Origin: SAR202 cluster bacterium bin16
Lineage (GTDB): Bacteria; Chloroflexota; Dehalococcoidia; Lucifugimonadales; Australimonadaceae
DNA length: 62,928 nt
Direction: 5' to 3'
Assembly (NCBI GenBank): GCA_002238425.1
Contig: MPMJ01000017.1
Span: forward strand, 1-62,928
Made by a program: the position numbers and the translations under genes. Shown piece by piece: positions 24,130-32,192 of the stretch (its first letter is position 1; every line of letters begins with the position of its first letter). A model generated the notes under the pieces. The model was not told the DNA's origin. It ran no database searches and was given only the letters and a program-made list of their open reading frames with translations.

Positions 24130-25379
24130 TGTACGACATCCAGCAGGTGCGGAAGGACTTTCCGATCCTGAACCGCATGGTCAACAACGTACCGCTGGTG
24201 TACCTGGACAACGCGGCCACGTCGCAGAAGCCCGCTTCCGTCATCGCGGCACTCGTCGACTACTACGAGCAGTACAACGCGAACGTCCACCGGGGCGCGC
24301 ACACCCTCGCGATGGAAGCAACTGTGGCGTACGAGGAGGCGCGAGAGAAGGTCGCCGCTTTCATCAACGCCCCGTCGCCGGAGAACATCGTCTTCGTGCG
24401 CAACACGACGGAAGCGATCAACCTCGTGGCGCACACCTGGGCGGCGGAGCGCGTCGGTGCGGGCGACCGCATCGTGAGCACGGAGATGGAGCACCACTCC
24501 AACCTCGTGCCGTGGCAGCACGTCGCGCAGACGAAGAACGCCGAACTGCGCCTGATGGCGGTCGGCGCGGACTACACGCTCGACCTCTCCGACCTCGACG
24601 AACTGCTGAGCCCCAACACGAGGCTGGTTGCGCTCACGCACATGTCCAACGTGCTCGGCACCATCACGCCGGTGAAGGAGATAACGGAGGCCGCGCACCG
24701 CGTGGGCGCTCGCGTGCTCGTGGACGCCGCGCAGAGCGTCCCGCACATGCCCGTGGACGTACAGGAGATGGGCTGCGACTTCATGGCGTTCTCCGGCCAC
24801 AAGATGGCGGGGCCCACCGGCATCGGCGGGCTGTACATCTCGCCTGACGTCATCGACGAGGTCGAGCCGTTCCTGCGCGGCGGCGAGATGGTGCTGGAAG
24901 TCACCTACGAGAGCGCGACGTGGAACCGCCCGCCGATGAAGTTCGAGGCCGGCACGCCGAACATCGCGGACGCCATCGCGCTCGGCGCGGCGGTCGACTA
25001 CCTGAGCGGCCTCGGCATGGAGCAGATCCGCGAGCACGAGATAGCGCTCACCGGCTACGCGCTCGAACGGTTCCGCGAACTGGAGGACGTGGAGACGTAC
25101 GGCCCGACCGACCTCTCGGTGCGCGGCGGTGTCGTCTCGTTCTACATGAGCGGCATCCACCCCCACGACATCAGCCAGGTGCTCGACAGCTTCGGCGTTG
25201 CGATACGCGCCGGCCACCACTGCGCGATGCCGCTCGTGCGCAGCAAACTGCAGGTCCCCGCAACCGCGCGGGCGAGTTTCTACCTCTACAATACGGAGCA
25301 GGAGGTGGACGTGCTCATCTCCGCGCTCAGGCACACGATGGAGTACTTCAGCGATGCAGATGCCCGACAGGCTCGATGA
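24129..25379 (+). CDS. sufS: SufS, cysteine desulfurase
   Basis: A 416-residue PLP-dependent class V aminotransferase-fold enzyme releasing sulfur from cysteine for Fe-S assembly. PLP Lys in F-S-G-H-K-M-A-G-P-T-G near 225; catalytic Cys in R-A-G-H-H-C-A-M-P near 362; N-terminal Y-L-D-N-A-A-T-S-Q-K-P and N-V-H-R-G-A-H near 50. R-A-G-H-x-C is the SufS (group II) type that needs a sulfur acceptor, here SufU, whose gene overlaps its end by 26 bases. Confidence 0.97.
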   Translation: MYDIQQVRKDFPILNRMVNNVPLVYLDNAATSQKPASVIAALVDYYEQYNANVHRGAHTLAMEATVAYEEAREKVAAFINAPSPENIVFVRNTTEAINLVAHTWAAERVGAGDRIVSTEMEHHSNLVPWQHVAQTKNAELRLMAVGADYTLDLSDLDELLSPNTRLVALTHMSNVLGTITPVKEITEAAHRVGARVLVDAAQSVPHMPVDVQEMGCDFMAFSGHKMAGPTGIGGLYISPDVIDEVEPFLRGGEMVLEVTYESATWNRPPMKFEAGTPNIADAIALGAAVDYLSGLGMEQIREHEIALTGYALERFRELEDVETYGPTDLSVRGGVVSFYMSGIHPHDISQVLDSFGVAIRAGHHCAMPLVRSKLQVPATARASFYLYNTEQEVDVLISALRHTMEYFSDADARQAR

Positions 25380-25815
25380 CCTCTACAAGGACATCATCCT
25401 GGACCATTACCGCCGCCCCCGGAAGCAGGGCCTCCTCCCCGACCCGGACCTGAAGTCGACAGGCTTCAACCCGTTCTGCGGCGACCAGGTGGTGCTGACC
25501 GTCAGCCTCGACGCCGACGGGCGCATCAGCGAGACCGGCTTCGAGGGTGAGGGGTGCTCAATCAGCCAGGCGTCGGCCTCGATGCTCGCGGCGCACCTCG
25601 GCGGTCAGACGATCGAGGAGGCGGAGGCGCTCGTGCAGACGTTCAAGGGCATCATGCAGGGCGACGAACTCTCCGAGGAAGAAGAAGACGCGCTCGGTGA
25701 AATCGTGGCGCTGCAAGGGGTGCGCGAGTTCCCCATCCGCATCAAGTGCGCCCTGCTCGGCTGGACGACCCTCCAGGACGCCATCGCGGACTACCGGAAG
25801 ACGCAGGCAGGCTGA
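25354..25815 (+). CDS. sufU: SufU, sulfur acceptor/transfer protein for SufS
   Basis: A 153-residue SufU zinc protein (IscU-like fold) that takes persulfide from SufS. Three conserved Cys: N-P-F-C-G-D-Q near 43, G-E-G-C-S-I-S near 68, I-K-C-A-L-L-G-W near 131, plus the SufU-specific insertion between the second and third. ATG 25354 or 25360 are both in frame; both overlap sufS. It is the last suf gene; 70-odd bases later converging minus-strand genes end. Confidence 0.93.
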   Translation: MQMPDRLDDLYKDIILDHYRRPRKQGLLPDPDLKSTGFNPFCGDQVVLTVSLDADGRISETGFEGEGCSISQASASMLAAHLGGQTIEEAEALVQTFKGIMQGDELSEEEEDALGEIVALQGVREFPIRIKCALLGWTTLQDAIADYRKTQAG

Positions 25816-25818
25816 CCC

Positions 25819-25902
25819 CTACCCTTCATCCTCCACGACGACCGCAGTCCCATACGTGAGCAGTTCCGATGCGCCCGTCATCACCATCGACGTGACGAAC
25901 CC
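25819..25902 (-). pseudogene. Remnant of a second ybjQ (UPF0145) gene, 3' end only
   Basis: 84 bases align with the 3' end of ybjQ (26355-26438) with 10 mismatches, nearly all synonymous. The frame still reads F-V-T-S-M-V-M-T-G-A-S-E-L-L-T-Y-G-T-A-V then V-V-E-D-E-G-stop, but no start codon or upstream ybjQ sequence is attached; a stop occurs about 15 codons upstream. It is either a truncated paralogue or the far copy of a duplicated insertion site. Confidence 0.75.
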
Positions 25903-25906
25903 ATCC

Positions 25907-26311
25907 TCACAATACCCATAAACGCACCCGATACCTAGACTCGCCGCCTAACCCCTCCGAGTAACGAACCTCACAGATTTGCCCGTCGTCCGCGTACAGT
26001 GCCACCCTCGCGAGGTCCCCTAGATGAGACAAATCAGTATTCGGGCGGCGCTGCTGGAGCACATCAGCGACACCACCCAGCGAGTTTGTAGCGTCCGCAA
26101 GTCTTTCCCCTGCCCGCGTCTGTATAACCACCAGTGCAAGCCCTATTCTTCTTCTCTCGCCCTGCTGCCACTCTGACCGAGACAGTGCCACACGCGCTGC
26201 CTCAAGGAGCATTCGCACTCGTGGCGCTTGGGAGTGGGTTGGGTTGAAGATTGACAGCGCCTCGTTCTTGGCAGGGGGCCAGCCGTCCACTTCAAACTCT
26301 ATGCTCGGCAC
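25907..26311 (-). CDS. 134-residue protein, possibly RusA-like, of uncertain function
   Basis: A GTG start (26309-26311) preceded by GGGAGGTTG supports a real gene. The protein begins I-E-F-E-V-D-G-W-P-P-A-K-N-E-A-L-S and has D-A-T-N-S-L-G-G-V-A-D-V-L near 80 and A-L-Y-A-D-D-G-Q-I-C-E-V-R-Y near 105. This order (P-P-x-K at the start, D-x-x-N...D-x-L, then Y-x-D-D-x-Q) recalls RusA-type Holliday junction resolvases, but the match is by eye only. It is enclosed by the complete ybjQ gene and an 84-bp duplicate of its 3' end, so it may be a small inserted cassette. Confidence 0.55.
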   Translation of the reverse strand: MPSIEFEVDGWPPAKNEALSIFNPTHSQAPRVRMLLEAARVALSRSEWQQGERRRIGLALVVIQTRAGERLADATNSLGGVADVLQQRRPNTDLSHLGDLARVALYADDGQICEVRYSEGLGGESRYRVRLWVL

Positions 26312-26354
26312 ACCAACCTCCCAAAAGCTGGGTACGAGAGGAACTGGCGAAGGT

Positions 26355-26678
26355 CTACCCCTCGTCCTCCACGACGACCGCCGTGCCGTAGGCGAGCAGT
26401 TCGGACGCGCCCGTCATCACCATGGACGTGACGAACCGCATGCCTACGACGGCGTTCGCCCCCATGGACTCTGCCTGCTCCACCATCCGCGCGCAGGCCT
26501 GCTCGCGCGACTCAGCCATCAGGCGCGTGTACTCAGTGACCTCGCCGCCCACGATGTTGCGCAGGCCGGCGACGATGTCGCGTCCGATGTTGCGCGCGCG
26601 GATCGTGTTGCCCTGCACGAGGCCCTTCACTTCGGTAACGCGCTTCCCCGGGACTGTGTCGGACGTGGCAAGGATCAT
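26355..26678 (-). CDS. ybjQ: YbjQ/UPF0145 family protein
   Basis: A 107-residue UPF0145 (heavy-metal-binding-like YbjQ) protein, a small oligomeric ring-forming fold of unknown role. Begins M-I-L-A-T-S-D-T-V-P-G, with V-Q-G-N-T-I-R-A-R-N-I-G-R-D near 20, A-R-x-x-M-x-x-x-A-x-x-x-G-A-N-A-V-V-G-M-R near 62, and Y-G-T-A-V-V-V at the end. The ATG overlaps the stop of a small membrane-protein gene (ATGA), so the two are probably functional partners. Confidence 0.9.
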   Translation of the reverse strand: MILATSDTVPGKRVTEVKGLVQGNTIRARNIGRDIVAGLRNIVGGEVTEYTRLMAESREQACARMVEQAESMGANAVVGMRFVTSMVMTGASELLAYGTAVVVEDEG

Positions 26679-26898
26679 CGGTCAACCTCCTCGAATCGTT
26701 CGCTCTTGCTCTCGCGTATCCGGTCGCGGACGACCGAGGCCATCAGCACTACGAACCCGACGATGACGGCGGCGATGGAGAGCCTTATCAGGAAGGGGAT
26801 CTCGTCGGCTGCGAACAGCTCCGCCAGCGCGTAGTAACCCCGACGTCGAGCAACCCCACAAGCCCGAGCAGCAACAGACCCAAACCCATGGTTTGCAT
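26675..26898 (-). pseudogene. Small membrane protein gene with a one-base frameshift
   Basis: From ATG 26898 (or 26916) the frame gives M-Q-T-M-G-L-G-L-L-L-L-G-L-V-G-L-L-D-V-G. Near 26838 one base is missing, and the continuation is in another frame: Y-Y-A-L-A-E-L-F-A-A-D-E-I-P-F then I-R-L-S-I-A-A-V-I-V-G-F and R-D-R-I-R-E-S-K. Joined, it would be a ~74-residue protein with two transmembrane helices and a basic tail. The TGA overlaps the ybjQ start. Real decay or a sequencing error cannot be told apart here. Confidence 0.6.
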
Positions 26899-26976
26899 CC
26901 CGCTCACCCCCCTCATGGCGGTGTCGTCCTCTCGCAGTATAACGGTGAGCCTGTGCAACCGTGAGGCTGCGTGGGT

Positions 26977-29422
26977 CTACCGGAGTTCCACTTCGGTCGC
27001 GCCGTCGCCACCCCGTTCGCGGGGAGCGAACGCATACGACGCCACAGTGCTGCTGTCCGCGAGCCGCCGCCAGACGGCGTTACGCAGCGCGCCCGTCCCT
27101 TTCCCGTGCACGATACGAACGTGCGTAAGACCATAGGCGAGGGCGCTGTCGATGTAGGCGTCGAGCCGCTCGACGGCCTCGTTGGCGCGCTCGCCGCGCA
27201 CGTCCAGCTCGATGCCGGGCGCAGGCGTGGAGAGCGGGATGGAAACGCCGGAACGGACGGGACGCTCCTCCTCGATCGGCTCTCCCGTCCGGCGCAGGCG
27301 CGACACGTCCATCTGGAGCCGCGCCGAGCCCACGAGCACCTCCACGCGTCCCGAGTTGTCGGGCTCGGTCAGCACGGAGCCCTTGATGCCGAGCGCACCC
27401 ACCTCCACCGTCTCGCCAACCGCGAGTTTCGTCTTACGCTCCGTCGGAGTCGGCGCAGCGTGTTTCCCCCAGACCCGGGAGCGGAGCGCGCGCTGCACGT
27501 CCGCCACGTCGGCGGACGCCGCTTCCATCACGCGCGGAGGCGGCGGCTCGCCGCGGAACGTCTGCCACTCCGCGGCGGACTCAGCCTGCTTCAGCTTCGC
27601 ACGAACGCGGCTCGCCCCCCTGCGCGACTCCGCCCGCCCCTCCCTCCCCAACCGCCGCCCGCCCCCCTTCCCCCGCCCCGCCCCGCACTTCCTCCACGAC
27701 CGACGCCTGCGCCGATTCCAGCGCCTCGACCTGCTTCGTGAGTTCCGCCGAAAGTTCAGCGGCCCTGGCGCGCTCCGCCTCCGCCTCGTCGAGCTTCTCC
27801 CGCGTCAACGCGCGCTCCCAGCGTATCGCCGACAGCAGCCCTTCCGTCTCGCGGTGCACCGGGCCGAGCCGATGCTGGGCGGCCTCGACGATGCGTGCGT
27901 CGAGCCCGGTCCGCGCCGCGATGTCCATCGCGTAACTCCTGCCGGGCAGGCCCATCGTCAGCTTGTACGTGGGGCGGAGCGTCTGCGGGTCGAGCTCAAC
28001 GCTGGCGTTCTCCATCGCCTCGTGCTCCTCGGCGAGCGCCGCGAGGGGCCGGTGGTGCGTCGTGACGACGCACGGCACGCCCTGCTCCGCGAGGTGCGCC
28101 GCCACCGCGCAACCGAGCGCCGCGCCCTCCTCCGGGTCCGTCGATGTCCCCAGCTCGTCGAACAGCACGAGCGACCGCGGCGTCGCATGCGCCAGTATCC
28201 CGGCGATGGCCGTGACGTGCGAACTGAACGTGGAGACCGCGTGCTCGATGCTCTGCTGGTCGCCGATGTCGGCGTAGACGCCGTCGAAGAGCGGCAGCGA
28301 CGTCTGCGGTGAGCAGGGCAGCATCAGCCCGCTCTGGCGCATGAGCGCCGTGAGGCCGAGCGTCTTGAGCGCGACGGTCTTGCCGCCCGTGTTCGGGCCG
28401 GTCACGACGAGCACCGACACCGGCGGTTCGAGCGCGAGTGATACGGGTACCGCCGCGCCGAGCAACGGATGGCGAGCCTCGACGAGCCTGACCGAATCGC
28501 CCTCCCCCACTGCCACGCCCCGGTAGGTCTGTGCGTAGCGCGCCTTGGCGAGCGCAGCGTCCAGCCGCGCGACCATCTCCAGCGCGTGCATCGTCTCCGC
28601 CGCGCGGCGCGCCACGCTCACGGTGAGGCGTTGCAGGATGCGGCGCACCTCCTCCTGCTCCGCGTCGCCCGCCTCGCGCCAGCGGTTCGTGCGGTGCACA
28701 TTCGAGAACGGCTCGATGAACAGCGTCGCGCCGGAATCGGACGAGCCGTGCACGATGCCGGGCATCCTGCCCTTGAAGTCGGCCTTCACCGGCAGCACAA
28801 GCCTGCCGCCGCGCACCGTGTAGAGGCTGTCCTGCAGCACCTCTGTGCCCAGGTCAGAGTCGACGTACGCCTGCAGGCCTCCCGCCGCCTGGTGGTAGGC
28901 GTCACGGCTCTCGGCGCGGAGCTGGCGCAGCAGCGGGCTGGCGTCGTCCTTCAGTTCACCCGATGGAGTCAGCTTCGAGCGCAGCTCGCGCTCCAGCGGA
29001 CGCAGGTCGGCGATGTTGCGCGTCAGGTTCCGCAGGAGCGGCGTCCGGGAGCGCGCCACGCCGCCGAGCGCCTTCGCAGAACGGGCTGCGTCGAGTCCGT
29101 CGGCAACGGCGATCAGTTCGCTGCCCACGAGCATGCCGCCCACTGCGGCGCGCTGGACCAGCGGGCGCGGGTCGTTGGAGAGCGCAAGCGACGGCGATTC
29201 ATCGAGCAGCAGCGCGGCCTCGGCGGTCTCCTGCTGCAATTCGGCGACGGCCGCTGTGTCGTAGACGGGCGAGAGCGCCAGCGCGCGTTCGCGGGACATC
29301 GGCGTGCGGGTATGGCTCGCCAACGCCTCACGGATGCGGGGGAACTCCAGCAGTTCCAGCGTCCGCTCGCGCAGTTCAGGCCCTGTCGCAGAGGCGGGCC
29401 GCACGTCCGGCAGGTTCGTCAT
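26977..29422 (-). CDS. mutS2: MutS2 (endonuclease MutS2), frame broken at a C-rich patch
   Basis: MutS2, the Smr-domain MutS paralogue that suppresses homologous recombination and acts in ribosome rescue. Frame one, from ATG 29422, carries the core and clamp. Then come Walker A V-T-G-P-N-T-G-G-K-T near 335, the signature and Walker B L-V-L-F-D-E-L-G-T-S-T-D-P-E-E-G, and the coiled coil, to about 27690. Frame two (to 26977) has the KOW-like part and the Smr domain: E-L-D-V-R-G-E-R, then V-R-I-V-H-G-K-G-T-G-A-L. Between lies 27617-27690, nearly pure C/G and out of frame. The break is probably an assembly error. A TAGAAT -10-like box ends 10 bases before the ATG, consistent with leaderless initiation. 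Confidence 0.88.
27617..27690. other. G/C-biased low-complexity patch in mutS2
   Basis: About 74 bases dominated by C runs (minus strand: G runs), where the mutS2 frame changes. It resembles the patches at 4885-5000, 20589-20640 and 50006-50120. Confidence 0.6.
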
Positions 29423-29506
29423 CGTTCCCCGGATTCTACAGGGGGCCGATGGTTAAGTCCTGAATCACGTCACAGTGTCAGCGGCTTCGGAGACCCGGCA
29501 GTCCCG

Positions 29507-29515
29507 TGTTACACT
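29507..29515 (+). promoter_or_regulatory. Extended -10 (TGTTACACT) before the toxin-antitoxin pair
   Basis: TGTTACACT lies 22 bases before ATG 29538; a Shine-Dalgarno GGGAGG sits between, so this is a leadered mRNA. Confidence 0.45.
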
Positions 29516-29537
29516 GGCTCTGCCCGGGAGGAACAAC

Positions 29538-29696
29538 ATGGCACTCCAGAAGAAAGCCACCTACGCAGACAAGACACACGACAGCGTGGAAGCGGAAGAC
29601 GCCGCCCTGTCGCGCGCCATAGCAGAGGGGCTGAAGGAAGAACCCGTCAGCATCGAGGAGGCCAAAAAGGTGCTGCGGGAGACGGATGGAGACTGA
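29538..29696 (+). CDS. Putative antitoxin of a RelE/ParE-type pair
   Basis: A 52-residue acidic protein (M-A-L-Q-K-K-A-T-Y-A-D-K..., then E-D-A-A-L-S-R-A-I-A-E-G-L-K-E-E and E-A-K-K-V-L-R-E-T) with GGGAGGAAC upstream. It is helical, without an obvious DNA-binding fold, of the size of short antitoxins that wrap the toxin. Its last 11 bases overlap the downstream toxin gene, the usual antitoxin-first arrangement. Confidence 0.65.
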   Translation: MALQKKATYADKTHDSVEAEDAALSRAIAEGLKEEPVSIEEAKKVLRETDGD

Positions 29697-29955
29697 AACC
29701 AGAGCAAGCTTCATACGCGACCTTAAGCGTTTGCGCAGCACCACCGTACGGCGCAGAGTCGAACGAACGATCGAAACCATCGAAGCGGCTGCGGACATCA
29801 CTGCAATCCCAGGCATGGTGAGAATCACCGCAACGGGAGAGCCCCACTACCGGATCAGGATAGGCGACTACCGCCTCGGCATCGCCCTCGATGGCGATGT
29901 GGTGGTGTTGGTCAGATTCCTGCATCGTAGAGACATCTACCGCTTCTTCCCGTAA
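29686..29955 (+). CDS. RelE/ParE-family toxin
   Basis: An 89-residue RelE/ParE-superfamily protein. F-I-R-D-L-K-R-L near 10; helix V-R-R-R-V-E-R-T-I-E-T-I-E; Y-R-I-R-I-G-D-Y-R-L-G-I near 56, the superfamily's central strand; and the C-terminal L-V-R-F-L-H-R-R-D-I-Y-R-F-F-P. RelE members cleave mRNA on the ribosome, ParE members poison gyrase. R-x-G-D-Y-R and H-R-R-D-I-Y-R fit the mRNase-type subgroup. The start overlaps the antitoxin gene. Confidence 0.85.
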   Translation: METETRASFIRDLKRLRSTTVRRRVERTIETIEAAADITAIPGMVRITATGEPHYRIRIGDYRLGIALDGDVVVLVRFLHRRDIYRFFP

Positions 29956-30070
29956 CCCATGGCTCGCATGAGCAGCCACACCTATGCCGGCCCTGTTTTC
30001 CGTGCTAAACTCAGCCATTGCGCCATCGCACCGGGAGGGTGCAGCGCGGAAACGGAGGCTCCGGGGCAAC

Positions 30071-30670
30071 GTGCGGGTCATCGGGCTGACGGGCGGGATC
30101 GGCACTGGCAAGAGCGAGGCCGCGAGTATCCTTGCGAGCCTCGGCGCAGTGGTTATCGACGCCGACACAGAAGGACACCGCGCTTATGCGAAAGGGACCA
30201 TCGGCTGGAGGCGTCTCGTCGAGATATTCAGCAGCGGCATACTGAACGACGACCAGGAGATAGACCGCACCAGGCTCGGGGAGCTCGTTTTCGCCAACCC
30301 GCAGGCGCTCGCCTGGCTCAACGCCGCGATCCACCCGCTCATCCGTCAGCAGGTGGCACGGGCGATAGAGCAGCACCGGCAGAACGGCGAGCACGCCGTC
30401 ATCATCGACGCAGCGCTCCTCTACCAGGCGAAATGGGACGACCTCGCGGACGAGGTGTGGGTCGTCTCCGCGTCCCCCGCAGCGGTACTGGAACACCTGC
30501 AGAAGCGCGGGATGACTCCGGAGGACGTTCGGCGACGCGCCGAGGCGCAGAGCGGGGCCGAGGCCGCGCTGAGCAAGGCAGACGCCATCATAGAGAACTC
30601 GGGTTCGCCGGAAGACCTGCGGGCGCGCGTTCAGGGACTGTGGGAAGAGAGAATCCTGTCCGTAAGGTAG
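30071..30670 (+). CDS. coaE: Dephospho-CoA kinase
   Basis: A 199-residue CoaE, phosphorylating dephospho-CoA at the ribose 3' hydroxyl in the last step of coenzyme A synthesis. P-loop G-G-I-G-T-G-K-S at 8-15; V-I-D-A-D near 31; lid region and H-P-L-I-R near 88; A-A-L-L-Y-Q near 112; C-terminal A-D-A-I-I-E-N-S-G. GTG 30071 is preferred over ATG 29984 because GGAGGCTCC lies ahead of it and the family starts close to the P-loop. ATPase gene follows by 8 bases. Confidence 0.9.
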   Translation: MRVIGLTGGIGTGKSEAASILASLGAVVIDADTEGHRAYAKGTIGWRRLVEIFSSGILNDDQEIDRTRLGELVFANPQALAWLNAAIHPLIRQQVARAIEQHRQNGEHAVIIDAALLYQAKWDDLADEVWVVSASPAAVLEHLQKRGMTPEDVRRRAEAQSGAEAALSKADAIIENSGSPEDLRARVQGLWEERILSVR

Positions 30671-30678
30671 TGCGACAC

Positions 30679-31545
30679 ATGGCGAACCAGACCCAGCTCT
30701 ATCAGCAACACAACATCGAAGAGTACTTCATCGACAAGGAGCCCTTCTACCTGGAGGTCGCCGACGAGATAGACATCTTCGAGGCGGCCTACGCGCAGCG
30801 CGTGCCCATCCTCCTCAAGGGACCGACCGGCTCCGGCAAGACGCGATTCGTCGAGTACATGTCGTGGCGGCTCAACCAGGCCCGCAAGCGCGACGGCCGC
30901 GCCGACCAGATGTCGCCGCTCGTCACCGTCGCCTGCCACGAGGACCTCACCGCGAGCGACCTGGTCGGACGCTACCTGCTCGAACCGGAAGGTACGCGCT
31001 GGATAGACGGCCCGCTCACCCGCGCGGTCAAGTACGGCGGCATCTGCTACCTCGACGAGGTCGTCGAGGCGCGGAAGGACACCACCGTGCTCATCCACCC
31101 CCTCTCCGACCACCGCCGCCTGCTGCACATCGAGAAGATCGGCGAGGTGCTGGAGTCGCACCCCAACTTCCTGCTCGTCATCTCCTACAACCCCGGCTAC
31201 CAGAGCGCGCTGAAGGACCTGAAGCACTCGACGCGCCAGCGCTTCATCGCCATCGAGTTCGACTTCCCTCCGCGCGACCTCGAGGGGCCGATCATCGAGC
31301 ACGAGAGCGGCGTCGACCGCACCACGGCCCAGCAACTCGCGCTGCTCGGAGAGAAGATACGCAACCTCATCGGCCAGGGCCTGCAGGAAGGCGTCAGCAC
31401 GCGCTTGCTCATCTACGCCGGCAAGCTCATCGAGCACGGCATCGCGCCCCGCAGGGCGTGCGAGGTCGCCGTCGTGTGGGGCCTCACCGACGACCACGAG
31501 ACGCAGGCGAGCGTGATGGAGATCGTGACCTCCATCTTCCCGTAA
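30679..31545 (+). CDS. MoxR-type AAA+ ATPase, CbbQ/NirQ/NorQ group
   Basis: A 288-residue AAA+ ATPase. Walker A L-K-G-P-T-G-S-G-K-T at 46-55; Walker B G-G-I-C-Y-L-D-E-V near 117; sensor and arginine-finger region with T-R-Q-R-F near 190. CbbQ/NorQ proteins work with a von Willebrand A partner (CbbO/NorD) to remodel or insert metal into a target enzyme such as Rubisco or nitric oxide reductase. The partner is two genes downstream (32189). No such target enzyme is next to them. The stop overlaps the Nudix start (TAATG). Confidence 0.92.
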   Translation: MANQTQLYQQHNIEEYFIDKEPFYLEVADEIDIFEAAYAQRVPILLKGPTGSGKTRFVEYMSWRLNQARKRDGRADQMSPLVTVACHEDLTASDLVGRYLLEPEGTRWIDGPLTRAVKYGGICYLDEVVEARKDTTVLIHPLSDHRRLLHIEKIGEVLESHPNFLLVISYNPGYQSALKDLKHSTRQRFIAIEFDFPPRDLEGPIIEHESGVDRTTAQQLALLGEKIRNLIGQGLQEGVSTRLLIYAGKLIEHGIAPRRACEVAVVWGLTDDHETQASVMEIVTSIFP

Positions 31546-32192
31546 TGGCGGCCACCTTGCAGACAACGCCGATACCGGCGGAAGCAGCCTCCCGCATCGA
31601 GGCGCTGCGCGCGGCGCTCGCTTCGCGCAAGCCGTCCACGCCGTCCAACACGAACGGAGCGCGGCCTGCCGCCGTCCTCATCCCGCTGCACTACCACGAC
31701 GACGAGTGGCACGTCATCCTGAACGTGCGTTCGCAGTTCGTCGGCATGCACCAGGGCGAGATCGCCTTCCCCGGCGGCAAGTACGAACCGACCGACCCGG
31801 ACATGCTGGCGTGCGCCCTCCGCGAGGCACACGAGGAGATGGGCATCGCCCCCACGGACGTGGACGTCATCGGCTCGCTGGAACCTGTCCTTACTCGAAC
31901 AGACTACCTCGTCTGGTCCACGGTGGGAGTCATCCCGCATCCGTACCGGTTCGAGGTCGACGAGAACGAAGTCGCCGAGATCATCGAGATACCGCTCGAC
32001 CATCTGCTGACCGACGACGCAGAACGGCACGAGGCGAGGATCCAGCCGGACGGCAGCCTGCTGCAGCGCAAGGCGTACGTTCACGGCCCGAACCTCGTAT
32101 TCGGCGCGACCGCCTGGATACTCGCGCAACTGCTCGACCTGCTGCGTGACCTGCGCCCCGAAGATGCGGGGCAGGAGAAGGAGACGGCGTGA
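31545..32192 (+). CDS. NUDIX hydrolase, CoA-diphosphatase-like
   Basis: A 215-residue Nudix protein. The Nudix box G-G-K-Y-E-P-x(7)-A-L-R-E-A-H-E-E-M-G spans ~78-100. It is preceded by M-H-Q-G-E-I-A-F-P-G-G, the UPF0035/CoA-pyrophosphatase motif seen in NudL and Nudt7 proteins that split CoA or acyl-CoA into phosphopantetheine and 3',5'-ADP. It sits between the NorQ and NorD genes, overlapping both (TAATG and GTGA), which is an unusual position. CoA chemistry is also suggested by coaE upstream. Confidence 0.88.
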   Translation: MAATLQTTPIPAEAASRIEALRAALASRKPSTPSNTNGARPAAVLIPLHYHDDEWHVILNVRSQFVGMHQGEIAFPGGKYEPTDPDMLACALREAHEEMGIAPTDVDVIGSLEPVLTRTDYLVWSTVGVIPHPYRFEVDENEVAEIIEIPLDHLLTDDAERHEARIQPDGSLLQRKAYVHGPNLVFGATAWILAQLLDLLRDLRPEDAGQEKETA

